This document shows, one piece after another, positions 1 to 8,625 of a DNA stretch of 24,361 nucleotides (its first letter is position 1; each line of letters begins with the position of its first letter). Position numbers and translations under genes: made by a program. Below the pieces are notes generated by a model, which worked only from the letters and a program-made list of their open reading frames with translations, was not told the DNA's origin and did no database searches. This DNA comes from an uncultured Collinsella sp. (GTDB taxonomy: Bacteria > Actinomycetota > Coriobacteriia > Coriobacteriales > Coriobacteriaceae): assembly GCA_900754445.1 (NCBI GenBank), contig CAAECW010000101.1, positions 1 through 24,361 of the forward strand, read 5' to 3'.

Positions 1-1253
1 AGCAACGACACGGCGGTCGCCAGCCCGGCAACGCCCGCAAACAGCCCGGACCCCAGCACGGCACCCCTGTAGTCGGTAAAGTACAGCAAGATCAGCAAGA
101 TCGTATTACCCACGGCATACAGGCCGTAGCCCACGCACAGCGTGCGAAAATAACCGTGCATCAGGTTGTTAAAGCCCAGTGGCAAGGCCGAGAGCACCGT
201 GGTCTCGAGCGAGATAACCGCCGCCGTCACAAACAGCTGTTTGAGCGCACAAAACCGCAGTTCCCGGTTGAGCGTGGCGAGCATTTCCTCCTCGGCAACC
301 ATAATGTCGCCCACCACGCCACCGTCGTTAAACAGACTGTAGTAATTGCGGTAGCACGGATAAAAGTTGACCTCGACCGACACCACAAAGTTGACGGTCG
401 TGACCAGGATGGTCAAAAACGCGATGAGCGCCGGCACATCATGGTAGGGCGCACCGTAAAACAGGCCTTTAACCTGCACGCCGATGGGCCCAGCCCAAAT
501 GATCACCAAGTGCGCAAAGAGGCCCAGGTTGGTAAACAAGCCCGTCAACGCCAACGGCATATACTGGTCCAGCCAGCGCAAAAAGAGCCAGGGGCCGCAG
601 TAGCTCTGCGGAAAATACCGATACAGCAGCACCACGTCCCAGATGAGCATGACGCCGTAGCCCAGGGCGATTGACGCCAACAGGCCCTCGACCGGCGGCA
701 GTCCCAGCGCCAGCGCGGCCAGGGCGCACAGGCACGTCACGCCAATGGCGGCCGCAAAGCTGCACAGGATGCCGCGGTAATCCTTGATGGCCGTGAGGTA
801 ACTCATGCCGTTCCAGTTGACGATCATAATGTTAAACAGCCACAGGCACAGCAGCCCCTGCAGCAGCGTAGCGCCCGAGAACAGCAAAAAGACGCCGTAG
901 AGCACCGTGCCCGCAACGAGCATGATGGCGTTGGAGCCCCAAAACGAAGGCAGGATCTCATCCTCGCGCTCGGCAAACAACATATCAGCCAAAAAGCGCG
1001 TGACCGGCATGGAGAAAAAACTCGTGAGCAAAAGCGAGGCCAGCAGCGTATAGGTCACCATGCACACCAGCAGATCTTGGTTGGCACGGCCCACACCCCA
1101 CAGACCGCACAGTACCAAGATACCCACCTGGAGCAGCACGCCCAGCAGCATCGGGCCCGTGCACACAATGCCGGCGTAGCCGTAAGCGCGCATCGTGGCA
1201 AACAGGCCCTTGCGCCTAAACAGGCGCTTGAGCTCAAAACCAATTCCGGCCAC
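1..1253 (-). CDS. pelG: PelG, polytopic membrane exporter of Pel polysaccharide (3' end outside window)
   Basis: Partial gene; 417 codons are visible and the C-terminus lies beyond the left edge. It is translated from a GTG three bases after the pelF stop, giving the start VAGIGFELKRLF, which matches the conserved opening of PelG proteins. The frame stays open to the window edge and consists almost entirely of hydrophobic helices, as expected for this MOP-exporter-like, 12-TM-class protein of about 450 residues. In known Pel systems PelG sits in the cytoplasmic membrane and works with PelD, PelE and PelF to synthesise and translocate the polymer. No other start fits: upstream is pelF coding sequence, and the ribosome site lies in the pelF 3' end (GAGGGGGAG). 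Identification rests on the N-terminal motif, hydrophobicity and the fixed gene order. Confidence 0.9.
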   Translation of the reverse strand, partial: MAGIGFELKRLFRRKGLFATMRAYGYAGIVCTGPMLLGVLLQVGILVLCGLWGVGRANQDLLVCMVTYTLLASLLLTSFFSMPVTRFLADMLFAEREDEILPSFWGSNAIMLVAGTVLYGVFLLFSGATLLQGLLCLWLFNIMIVNWNGMSYLTAIKDYRGILCSFAAAIGVTCLCALAALALGLPPVEGLLASIALGYGVMLIWDVVLLYRYFPQSYCGPWLFLRWLDQYMPLALTGLFTNLGLFAHLVIIWAGPIGVQVKGLFYGAPYHDVPALIAFLTILVTTVNFVVSVEVNFYPCYRNYYSLFNDGGVVGDIMVAEEEMLATLNRELRFCALKQLFVTAAVISLETTVLSALPLGFNNLMHGYFRTLCVGYGLYAVGNTILLILLYFTDYRGAVLGSGLFAGVAGLATAVSL

Positions 1254-1256
1254 CGG

Positions 1257-2684
1257 CTACTCCCCCTCTCTGGGCAGGTTAAACGCACACGCCGTCTCGT
1301 CGTACAGTGCGCGATAGTTGGTGAGCATCTGCTCGTGCAAAAAGTACGTGGCAACGCGGCGCTGGCCGCGCTCCCCCATCTCGATACGGCGGGCGCGGCT
1401 TGTGCACATGCGTTCCATGGCATCGGCCAAGCCCTTGCGATACATAGGCGGCGTCACAAAACCCGCCACGCCAAAGTCGTCGCCCGGGGCGCCTTCGAGT
1501 AGCTCGCGGCAGCAGCCCACCTCGGTCGTCACGCAGGGACGGCGCGCTGCAAGCGACTCCAGCACGCTGAGCGGCTGGCCCTCGGAGATGCTCGTCAAAA
1601 TGGTTAAGTCGAGCTTTTCCATGTACTCGACCACGTTGACGCGACCGGTAAAGATCAGGTCGCGCACGCCCAGGGTATCGACCAGCGCGTGGCACTCGGC
1701 GCCGTACTCTTCGTCGTCCACGCCGCCCATGATGTGCAGGCGCACCTTAGGCAGGCGCTCGTGCAGCTCAAAGAAGGCATAGATCATGGTCTTGACGTCC
1801 TTGATGGGCGCCAAGCGCACCACTGCGCCAATATCCACCCAGCCATCATCGGGCTTTAAGGGAATATCCTTAAAGCGATCGAACTGGATGCCGTTGGGGA
1901 TAACCAGGCATTTGTCCGCATCACAGCCCATATCAATCTGCGTCTTGCGGGCGTTATGGAACAAACTCGTCACGCGGAAGGCGCGGCGGTAGATCTCCTC
2001 CGAAAGCAGGTAGAAAAAGCGAATCCAGCGGTCCTTAAATGACGGCACCACCCAATCGGCGCGAATGATCTCTTCCTCGCGCTCGCGGGTATAGATGCCG
2101 TGCTCGGTGAGCAGCACCGGCGCATGGTGAACGCTTGAGCCCAGACAGGCGAGCAGGCCGCCGTAGCCGGTCGAGATAGCGTGGTACACATCGGCCACCG
2201 GCACCTCGCTGCCCAACAGGTAGAGCACGGGCAGCAACATGGAGCGCATGGTGTGGAATGCGTCGGCAAAGGGCGTGTAAGGGTAATCGGCCAGGCACAC
2301 GTCACGAAAGATATCCATAAACGTGCGGCTCTGCAAAAACGAGAGCGGATGTACGCGACGGCGCTGGAAGATATCGAACAGCACGTCCCAGTCCGGATTG
2401 GAGAGCGACACCAGGCGGCGTAGCGCCTCGCGCTCGCGGTCGTTAAAACTGGCTTCGTGTTGCTCGCCCGAAAGCCGCAGGGCATCGTCCAGGAACACCT
2501 CGTGCACCTCGACCACGTTGCTGGGCAGCTCGTAGACAAATTTGCCGCGGTCGGCAGCATGCGCGCCAATCACCCACAGCACGAACTCGTGCTCGGGCAT
2601 GGCCTGGATATAGCCATGCATCCAGGTAGATACGCCGCCGTGCACATAGGGGTAGCAACCCTCGAGTACCAAGCAGATTCTCAT
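1257..2684 (-). CDS. pelF: PelF, GT4-type glycosyltransferase polymerising Pel
   Basis: 475 residues, close to the usual PelF length. It is a soluble GT-B fold glycosyltransferase (CAZy GT4) that builds the Pel chain from UDP-sugars at the cytoplasmic face. Visible motifs: the N-terminal Rossmann start MRICLVLEGCYPYVHGGVSTW with the glycine-rich HGGVS near residues 15-19; TEHGIYTRERE at 193-203, typical of PelF; VIPNGI at 261-266; VRLAPIKDV at 289-297; and the retaining GT4 E-x7-E signature SEGQPLSVLE with E368 and E376. It starts on an ATG that overlaps the stop of the upstream deacetylase-like gene in an ATGA (2681-2684), so translation is coupled. pelG follows three bases after its stop. 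Family and position agree, so confidence is high. Confidence 0.95.
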   Translation of the reverse strand: MRICLVLEGCYPYVHGGVSTWMHGYIQAMPEHEFVLWVIGAHAADRGKFVYELPSNVVEVHEVFLDDALRLSGEQHEASFNDREREALRRLVSLSNPDWDVLFDIFQRRRVHPLSFLQSRTFMDIFRDVCLADYPYTPFADAFHTMRSMLLPVLYLLGSEVPVADVYHAISTGYGGLLACLGSSVHHAPVLLTEHGIYTREREEEIIRADWVVPSFKDRWIRFFYLLSEEIYRRAFRVTSLFHNARKTQIDMGCDADKCLVIPNGIQFDRFKDIPLKPDDGWVDIGAVVRLAPIKDVKTMIYAFFELHERLPKVRLHIMGGVDDEEYGAECHALVDTLGVRDLIFTGRVNVVEYMEKLDLTILTSISEGQPLSVLESLAARRPCVTTEVGCCRELLEGAPGDDFGVAGFVTPPMYRKGLADAMERMCTSRARRIEMGERGQRRVATYFLHEQMLTNYRALYDETACAFNLPREGE

Positions 2685-4561
2685 CTGTCGCCACCCTCCT
2701 TGCGCCCGATCGTCAGGGTCTTATCATTTGCCTTGAGCAGATACAGATTGCCCGTAAGGTGCGTTAGTTCGCCACCCGTCACCGCACCCGGCTCGCCATT
2801 ATTGGCGCGGAACATGAGCCACGCCTCGTCGTGGAAATTGCCCAGGCTGAGCGTCCAGGCATCCGCGCTGGTATCCACGCTCACCGTCACCGAAGAAAAG
2901 CGCTGGATGGCGCCCGAGCATTCCGAGCCGGTCTGGTGCCGCAGGTCGGGCGCGGATTTGGTAAGCCACTCCAGGTAGTCGACCAGGCCGCCCTTGTAGA
3001 CCTCCCAGCCCTCCTTGGCTCCGCGATCGGGGTCCAAAAGGTCGTCCGGGTGCATAAAATGCGTACTCACGTAGTGCATGTTGAGCTCGGACACGGCTGC
3101 CAGGCGCATATAGGAATCGTCGACCATGCCGCCCGAAACAATACGTGGCTGCTCCACAATGCCATCGCTCGCCACGCCAAACTCCTGCACGTAGGGCAGG
3201 TCGGTACCGTCCTCAAAGTACGTACTGGCAATAGTCTTAATGCGCGGAACGTCGGTGCCGATAAGCTTGCGTGCACGGGCCGAAAGGATATTTGACGGCG
3301 GCACGTAAACCGAGCCGTGCGCGTTGGGCAGCACCTCATCTTGGAAGGCGATAAGCTCGTTGAGCGATGCGACGAGCGTTTCCTTGTTTTTCCACGTCTT
3401 GTAGACGTACAACGTACCATAGTCGGTATCCCAGAGCGCCAGAGGCTGATGGTTGTAGCCGTGAAAGCCCAGCTCTCCGCCCATCTGCAGCAGCATGCCG
3501 CCAAAGTAGCGAAACTGTGTGGTATCGGCCTGGCGCGCAGGCTCGGTCTGGTTGACCGCGTCCTCGTAGTTTTCGATCATCACGCCGGTATAGCGAATGC
3601 CGTATTTTTGCGCAAGCTTTTGCAGATCGGGCCACCAGACCTTGGTGTAAAAATCCGCAATGGAAAGGCCGTAGTCACGCTTGATATAAGTACCATCGCC
3701 CGAGGGCACGGGGCTAGGAAAGTCGTCCAAATAGAACACGGCGCTGTTGATGACCGGATAGGCCGTGGCATCACCCAGCAAGCTTATGGCCGAAGCATAG
3801 AACCCACGCATGACCTTGTCGTAGATACCAATGTTGCACACCACGGTGTGACCACTGCCGCAATCGTTAGACCAAATGAGCGGCGTGCCCGCGTCACCGG
3901 TCTTTGCCCATACACGCGCCGTTTCGCGCAATGAAACCGAGAGCGAAGAATCGAAGGGATCCGAGAACTCGTAGCGCTCTCCTCCGCCCAACATAAAGTC
4001 ATCGCTCGGAACGATACTTTCGGCTTTCGCATAGTCATATCCGGCCGATTCGATCCCAAGCTTGGAAGCAATAGCCTGCAGGCAGTTCGAGTTATCTAGC
4101 GTCATGCCCAGCATGAGTGAGCCGCCCGCACTCACCCAACTCATCAGATCGGTCAGATGCGTACCCAGTCCGTCAAGCGAGGGCATAAGCACAATCACGC
4201 GATCAAACGACGTGAGCGATGGGATCGCGTCCGCACCGTCGGTGGCAATATCAACATCGCGATGGGCGATCTTCATGTCCAGCAAAATCTGGTCGAACTG
4301 GCCTTTAACGTCGTCGACGCTATCTTGGTCCGAGTCGGTAATGACCAGGCATGTGGGCTTTTGGCCAAAGATTGCCGAGCTTGCAGGCGTAGCGTCGGTG
4401 GCGGCGAGCATACCCAGCTTGTGCTGTCCAGCGCTGTACTGCACGCCGGCACGCTCCACCAGCAGCACGGCGGCCATGGCAATAAAGACCGCCCACACCA
4501 CGAGGAGTCCCATCCAACGAAAGCGGCCTGCACGGTCGCGGATATGTTGCACCACGCTCAT
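2681..4561 (-). CDS. pelA: DUF2194 / PelA-type polysaccharide deacetylase-like protein of the Gram-positive Pel operon
   Basis: 626 residues from the ATG at 4561; an in-frame TTG exists at 4585. I chose 4561 because it overlaps the pelE stop in an ATGA and follows a GGGAGGAGG ribosome site. The N-terminus has one membrane anchor (about residues 16-36, rich in V, A and L), so the rest should face outside. A Rossmann-like, glutamine-amidotransferase-like region spans roughly 65-265. A CE4-like deacetylase region follows, with a metal-site style Asp-Asp pair (YLDDF, D279/D280) and HGYNH (H367/H371). Gram-negative PelA also has a glycoside hydrolase domain; none is evident here. The shortened deacetylase-only form is what Gram-positive pel clusters carry. 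The expected role is partial deacetylation of the GalNAc-rich polymer, making it cationic. Activity is inferred from motifs only. Confidence 0.85.
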   Translation of the reverse strand: MSVVQHIRDRAGRFRWMGLLVVWAVFIAMAAVLLVERAGVQYSAGQHKLGMLAATDATPASSAIFGQKPTCLVITDSDQDSVDDVKGQFDQILLDMKIAHRDVDIATDGADAIPSLTSFDRVIVLMPSLDGLGTHLTDLMSWVSAGGSLMLGMTLDNSNCLQAIASKLGIESAGYDYAKAESIVPSDDFMLGGGERYEFSDPFDSSLSVSLRETARVWAKTGDAGTPLIWSNDCGSGHTVVCNIGIYDKVMRGFYASAISLLGDATAYPVINSAVFYLDDFPSPVPSGDGTYIKRDYGLSIADFYTKVWWPDLQKLAQKYGIRYTGVMIENYEDAVNQTEPARQADTTQFRYFGGMLLQMGGELGFHGYNHQPLALWDTDYGTLYVYKTWKNKETLVASLNELIAFQDEVLPNAHGSVYVPPSNILSARARKLIGTDVPRIKTIASTYFEDGTDLPYVQEFGVASDGIVEQPRIVSGGMVDDSYMRLAAVSELNMHYVSTHFMHPDDLLDPDRGAKEGWEVYKGGLVDYLEWLTKSAPDLRHQTGSECSGAIQRFSSVTVSVDTSADAWTLSLGNFHDEAWLMFRANNGEPGAVTGGELTHLTGNLYLLKANDKTLTIGRKEGGDR

Positions 4562-5463
4562 CTGGCCTCCTCCCCGTCGCGCCAAAACGCCAACTTTTCG
4601 CGGTTGTCGGCGCTCAAATACACATGTTGCTTGTCAATCGCATCGATCACACGGTGAACCTCGTCACCGTCGCGGCGCATCACGGCCAGGCGCAGGCAAA
4701 GCATCCAAACCTCCTGCTCCTCGGGCACGTCGAGAACCAACTGGTCGGTCACGGCCTGCGCCTCGTCGATCTGTCCGACATCGGCCAGCGCCGTCGCGTA
4801 TCGAATGCGCAGCTCAAGGGTATCCTCGCGCTCGCAGCGACGCGCAAGCAGGCGCGCGTACTGTTGACGCTGAATCTGAGCCACGCGCCCCTCAGCCAAG
4901 CCCGAGCCCAAGTATTCACCAAGAAAATCGCAGTATTCGTTGAGGTTTTGCGCGCTCGGGTCCGTCTTAAAGGCACGCTCCAGCTGCTGCAGTTTAAGGT
5001 CGGACTCCTTGGAGATCTGCGCCACCGCCGTCGCGGCATAGTGCGCCACCTCAACGTCGTCGTTAAGCTTAGCCGCCTGCAGCTGCGCCAGGTACGCGTC
5101 GGGCTCCTCGGTGAGCATGGAGAGCATTAGGCGGCGCCGGTATGCCGGGTCGTTGACGATGAGCGCCTCCTCGAGCGGGACCACGCCCGCATCGGCGTCA
5201 CGGTCGTGCACCAGGATGCTGCGATGCAGGTCGTCGTTAAAGCGCAGCGACTCCAGCGCAGACTCTTTCAGCCCCTCGCCAAACACCGCGCTGCGGACCG
5301 ATAGCAGAACCACCAGCAACGGGCCCCACAGCGGCACCAGCACTATCACAGCCAGCATGTGTCCGCGCACCGGCAGCAGGCCCAGCTTCATGAGCGTCCA
5401 CAGCATCAGGCAAACCAACGCATGAATCAGCAGCAAGACGGCAGCAACGACAAGCGAGATCAA
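4558..5463 (-). CDS. pelE: PelE, membrane-anchored TPR-type scaffold of the Pel synthase
   Basis: 301 residues. Two adjacent hydrophobic helices (about 2-25 and 36-57) are followed by a soluble alpha-helical region with TPR-like repeats, clearest between about 155 and 290 (for example LELRIRYATALADVGQIDEA). This is the architecture of PelE, which links PelD to the PelF glycosyltransferase at the membrane. The start is TTG, sharing a TTGA overlap (5460-5463) with the pelD stop; GAGGGGGG about eight bases upstream supports it, and the next in-frame ATG would delete the first TM helix. Its own stop overlaps the pelA start in an ATGA. Sequence conservation of PelE is low in general, so the call depends on topology and operon position. 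Confidence 0.85.
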   Translation of the reverse strand: MISLVVAAVLLLIHALVCLMLWTLMKLGLLPVRGHMLAVIVLVPLWGPLLVVLLSVRSAVFGEGLKESALESLRFNDDLHRSILVHDRDADAGVVPLEEALIVNDPAYRRRLMLSMLTEEPDAYLAQLQAAKLNDDVEVAHYAATAVAQISKESDLKLQQLERAFKTDPSAQNLNEYCDFLGEYLGSGLAEGRVAQIQRQQYARLLARRCEREDTLELRIRYATALADVGQIDEAQAVTDQLVLDVPEEQEVWMLCLRLAVMRRDGDEVHRVIDAIDKQHVYLSADNREKLAFWRDGEEAR

Positions 5464-7598
5464 GCGGCACCCCCCTCACCGTCACCGGTGTAAGAGATGT
5501 GCTGCAACAGCGCCACGATGTCCTCGCCGTCGACGGGCTCCACCGCAATATGCTTTGCGCTCAGGCGCTCGCGGATAATGGGCAGATCGCACGCCTTTGC
5601 CTGGCGCATAAGCAGGTAGAGCACGTCGCCGTCGACCAAGCCCGCCGCGTCGCTCTCGCGGATTGCCGACCCAATTGCGCCCACCAGCTCGCCGACAGGC
5701 TCCATGCCCGGTACCACGCGCAGGAGCAAAAAACTCCCCATCTTGCTATCTGCCAGTGCCTGCTCCGCCGCGAGCTCTTGGCCAAAGGAAGCCTGCTTGA
5801 GCACGCAAGTGCCGTCAACGCAGCGTTTATCCTGCGCCACCGCCTCATAGTCAAAGGCACGGCCCAGCGCGCTTTCGACCAACCCGCACAAGATGCGGAA
5901 CAGGTTTTGATAATAGAGGGTCATTTGGTTTTCGGCCGCACTACGCACAAAGATCAGCACGGCGGGTGCCCCGTCGCGCTCGATCGTGTATCCAAACATG
6001 GGAAGCCCCGGCGTCAGCTCGCGGTTCACCCACAGGTTCGAACGACCCCCGTCGCCCAAAAGAGGTGCAAGCTGCTCAAGCGTGAGCGAGCGTGCGGCAT
6101 CTTCGGCAATCGCGGGACTTGCTGCCACCAGACGTGCAAATGCCCCGCCCGAAACATGGTAGATCGCCACTGAATCGTTCTCGAGGATCTCGCCCAGAAG
6201 CTCGCAGCACTTGCGATAGATGTCGCGTGGGTTGAGCACGTCGAGCTCCTGCGTCACGGCAAAGATCTTGCCAAAGCTGTCGTGGCGACCCACGATCTGG
6301 CGCCTGTACGCGCGCTTGTCCTCGATCGCGTCGTGGTAGAGCTGCGTAAGGAACGTATTGCGATTGCGCACGAGCTCGTTTTGATCGCGCTCCGCCCTAA
6401 TGGCTTCGCTGTTGCGCAGCTGCACATAACCGCACACGGCACCCACAACAAAGTACGCAATAAACGGCAGCCAGTTGGACGGCTCGTAGAACAGGCCCTG
6501 GAAGGTATAGCCATACTGGGTAAAGTAGCTCACGGCCAAGCCCACCGACGCCAGCAGCGCCGCAACCAGGCCAAAGTCCAAGCCATACAGCGTGCCGATC
6601 AGCACCACGTAGAGCAGGCGATAATCGAGCACGTTGAGCTGGGCCGATTGTGAGAACAGATGCTCCAGCACCTCGAACAGAACCCAGGCAGCTGCCGTCT
6701 CCAGGCATTTAATAGGCAGCGTGTGCAGTTGGATGCGGTCGATAGCGGCGCGCAGCGGGTTGATCTTTTTGATGCGTCCAGCGCACCTGCGAGCTTGAAT
6801 GGTCGAGAGATCGCGCAGCAAGTCGTAGCGCTGAAACCAGCCATAGCGCACGCGAACGACGTCGCTGACGGGCAGGGCGTAGCCGGCAGAATCGCCATAG
6901 GCAACTGAAAGCCCTGGGAACAGCGCCTTGAGGGCCTCGCCCACCTCACCTGACGCGTGATGGAAGGTATCGGCAACGTCGAGCGTCTCAAAGTTACCAT
7001 CCCAGCTGTCGAAGATACGGCGTACCAGCACCGCAAGCTCCTCGGCACACAGCAGGGGAAACGCCGCATCCTGCGCGCCCTGCAGAGCGACCGATCCGGT
7101 TGAGCACGCGTCGAACAGCGGCACCAGAAACGGGTCCTCCAGCGCGGCAGACGCGGTATACAGGAACGGCACGCGCAGGATCTTGGTCTGAACGCCCTCG
7201 CGAGCAGCATAGTAGCGGCACAGGTCGTTGGCTGCGCGCGCGATAATTCCCTTGCCCGTTCGCCCCGCAGCATCGGCGGCACCCTCGGCACCCGCGGGCC
7301 CCGCTACATACAGCAGTTGGACCCGGCGACCCGCGCACGCACGAAAGACCGTGCGCAGCAGCTCGATATCGCCCACGGTATCGGTATGCGGGGTAAGGTA
7401 ATTAGACAGGTAGACCACGCGTTCGAACTCGTAGGCCTGATCCAGGTGTTGCAGAAGCTCTTTCCACGAGGCATGGGGCGACGACTCATCGCGGCGCGTG
7501 TCCTGCGCGGCTACGACCTGCACATGGTCCCCGGGGAACGCCTTGGCACAAAAGTCATCATCAACATATGCGGTGTTGCCAACAACCAGCACCTCCAT
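5460..7598 (-). CDS. pelD: PelD, c-di-GMP receptor with N-terminal SDR-like domain, 4 TM helices, GAF and degenerate GGDEF
   Basis: 712 residues from the ATG at 7598, preceded by GGGGAGGGG; the longer reading from 7625 adds nine unlikely residues. Order: SDR/epimerase-like domain (about 1-215), four TM helices (about 290-400), a helical linker, a GAF domain (about 430-560) and a C-terminal GGDEF-like domain (about 615-690). The GGDEF motif reads DGDVL, so cyclase activity is not expected. The inhibitory-site motif RESD (R647-D650) lies exactly five residues before it, the geometry used by PelD to bind c-di-GMP. This is the receptor that switches on Pel synthesis post-translationally. The SDR part looks catalytically dead: the glycine-rich loop is VVGNTAYV, and the Tyr-x-x-x-Lys position appears to read G117-I-I-A-R121. 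First gene of the operon; pelE overlaps its stop. Confidence 0.92.
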   Translation of the reverse strand: MEVLVVGNTAYVDDDFCAKAFPGDHVQVVAAQDTRRDESSPHASWKELLQHLDQAYEFERVVYLSNYLTPHTDTVGDIELLRTVFRACAGRRVQLLYVAGPAGAEGAADAAGRTGKGIIARAANDLCRYYAAREGVQTKILRVPFLYTASAALEDPFLVPLFDACSTGSVALQGAQDAAFPLLCAEELAVLVRRIFDSWDGNFETLDVADTFHHASGEVGEALKALFPGLSVAYGDSAGYALPVSDVVRVRYGWFQRYDLLRDLSTIQARRCAGRIKKINPLRAAIDRIQLHTLPIKCLETAAAWVLFEVLEHLFSQSAQLNVLDYRLLYVVLIGTLYGLDFGLVAALLASVGLAVSYFTQYGYTFQGLFYEPSNWLPFIAYFVVGAVCGYVQLRNSEAIRAERDQNELVRNRNTFLTQLYHDAIEDKRAYRRQIVGRHDSFGKIFAVTQELDVLNPRDIYRKCCELLGEILENDSVAIYHVSGGAFARLVAASPAIAEDAARSLTLEQLAPLLGDGGRSNLWVNRELTPGLPMFGYTIERDGAPAVLIFVRSAAENQMTLYYQNLFRILCGLVESALGRAFDYEAVAQDKRCVDGTCVLKQASFGQELAAEQALADSKMGSFLLLRVVPGMEPVGELVGAIGSAIRESDAAGLVDGDVLYLLMRQAKACDLPIIRERLSAKHIAVEPVDGEDIVALLQHISYTGDGEGGAA

Positions 7599-7633
7599 GG
7601 CGCGCCCCTCCCCTAAAATCCACATTTGTCATA

Positions 7634-7662
7634 GTCAAACATGCGTATTGTACGCTGTCAAC
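7634..7662 (-). promoter_or_regulatory. Putative pel operon control region with a small dyad
   Basis: Upstream of pelD, read on the minus strand, a consensus-like TTGACA is followed directly by the dyad GCGTA-CAA-TACGC and then TTTGAC. No well-placed -10 hexamer accompanies the TTGACA at 16-18 bases, so I do not assign an exact promoter. The dyad flanked by GTCAA-type direct repeats could be an operator for the pel operon. The only intergenic space between the TAC module and pelD is 7599-7753, so the pel promoter, if separate, must be here or inside the chaperone gene. Confidence 0.4.
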
Positions 7663-7753
7663 GCGAGCTAGAGCGCCTTTAAGGCTGTTTTAAGAACTTT
7701 TTTAAAGGATGTGGGGATGGCAACTCGTCCGACTCAGGCTCATTGAACGACTG

Positions 7754-8206
7754 CTATTCGCTCTGAAAAGGCACATCGCAATCTGCTGACAGCTCTGCAG
7801 GGAGAATGGCAGGCAATGTAAGCGCTCCCATGGGCGAAAGTCCAGTAACAACCATCAAATAGCTCTTTGCATGGGCATATGCCATCGAAATAGCATTTGA
7901 AAGAAGGTAGTGACGCGCCTCGTCATCGGGAGAGTTCATAGGTATTTGCGCAGAAACCGAGATGGATACTGTAACGCCAGCGTGCATCTTCTCCTGTGCA
8001 CCTTCATCTCTGTCAAGGAGGCTGCCAATTACGCACATCTTTAAACTTGCGCGAGCATCATTACCGTTTTTCCAAAGGTGAACATCTTGGTAGCTAACGT
8101 CAACTTTTAATTCCATGTTATCCGAGGGCGAATCCTCGATATGGAAATCGGAGTCAACGACGAACAAATGAACGACTTGAATCGGAGCAATAAAATCCCC
8201 ACTCAT
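7754..8206 (-). CDS. SecB-like chaperone of a toxin-antitoxin-chaperone (TAC) module
   Basis: 150 residues, the size of SecB. The N-terminus PIQVVHLFVVDSDFHIEDSP lines up with the first strands of SecB. The C-terminal half (LLSNAISMAYAHAKSYL then GALTLPAILP) matches the SecB pattern of a long helix beginning near PNILFPYARE and ending in the L-x-L-x-P-x-N/L strand. Gram-positive bacteria have no general secretory SecB, and a SecB relative behind a HigBA pair is the hallmark of TAC systems such as the one in Mycobacterium tuberculosis. There the chaperone binds the C-terminal tail of the antitoxin, protecting it from aggregation and proteolysis. The ATG overlaps the antitoxin stop in an ATGA (8203-8206) and follows a GGAGG site, so it is translationally coupled. 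Function is inferred from fold pattern and synteny. Confidence 0.85.
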   Translation of the reverse strand: MSGDFIAPIQVVHLFVVDSDFHIEDSPSDNMELKVDVSYQDVHLWKNGNDARASLKMCVIGSLLDRDEGAQEKMHAGVTVSISVSAQIPMNSPDDEARHYLLSNAISMAYAHAKSYLMVVTGLSPMGALTLPAILPAELSADCDVPFQSE

Positions 8207-8592
8207 GCTGCCAAACCTCCGGAAATCATCTCGAGATTCACATGCGAGGACGGACGCTCGTTCCTAAAAGACCATTGCTTGCGCAGGGATTCATTGGACG
8301 AGAGAAACGGTAGCTCTTTAGAATAGTTAACGGTAACCTTAGGAACGATATTGATACCTAAAGCGAGCTCGAACCTGGCGATCGTCTTCAGCGTCATATT
8401 GGGCTGAGAATTCAACAGCTTCGAAAGCGACTGAAGGCTCACGCCCATACGCTTTGCCAAATCGCTTTTGCTTAAACCCAAATGCTTCATCTCGCGATGA
8501 ACAATAAACTCGATATCTAGCGCGTGTTCATAAGCGCGTGTTTCGCTAGTTTCTGTCTCGGCGTAAAAATCAGATAAATCTACTTTATTCAT
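8203..8592 (-). CDS. HigA-like XRE-family antitoxin with C-terminal chaperone-addiction-type tail
   Basis: 129 residues from the ATG at 8592 (CGGAG eight bases upstream); an upstream TTG at 8616 lacks a good site. A helix-turn-helix of the XRE/HigA class spans about 36-75 (LGLSKSDLAKRMGVSLQSLSKLL). It is followed by an extension of some 40 residues (about 88-129) containing SLRKQWSFRN. In chaperone-dependent antitoxins an extension of this kind, rich in hydrophobic and aromatic residues, is the chaperone-addiction region bound by the SecB-like partner; this assignment here is inference. The protein should neutralise the upstream toxin and repress the operon, probably at the palindrome at 9057-9090. 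It lies 33 bases after the toxin stop. Confidence 0.88.
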   Translation of the reverse strand: MNKVDLSDFYAETETSETRAYEHALDIEFIVHREMKHLGLSKSDLAKRMGVSLQSLSKLLNSQPNMTLKTIARFELALGINIVPKVTVNYSKELPFLSSNESLRKQWSFRNERPSSHVNLEMISGGLAA

Positions 8593-8625
8593 TGTGTTCT
8601 CCGTTTCGAAAGCCAAGTATAAAAG

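Noticed and set aside
3317..3934. Long plus-strand ORF (205 aa) and similar plus-strand ORFs across 1-7600
   Set aside because: They are antisense shadows of the high-GC pel genes, with no ribosome site and no protein family pattern.
7664..7710. GCCTT-T-AAGGC and CCTTTAA/TTAAAGG repeats between the TAC module and pelD as a terminator
   Set aside because: Short AT-rich stems without a proper U tract in the minus direction; not enough to separate the two transcripts.
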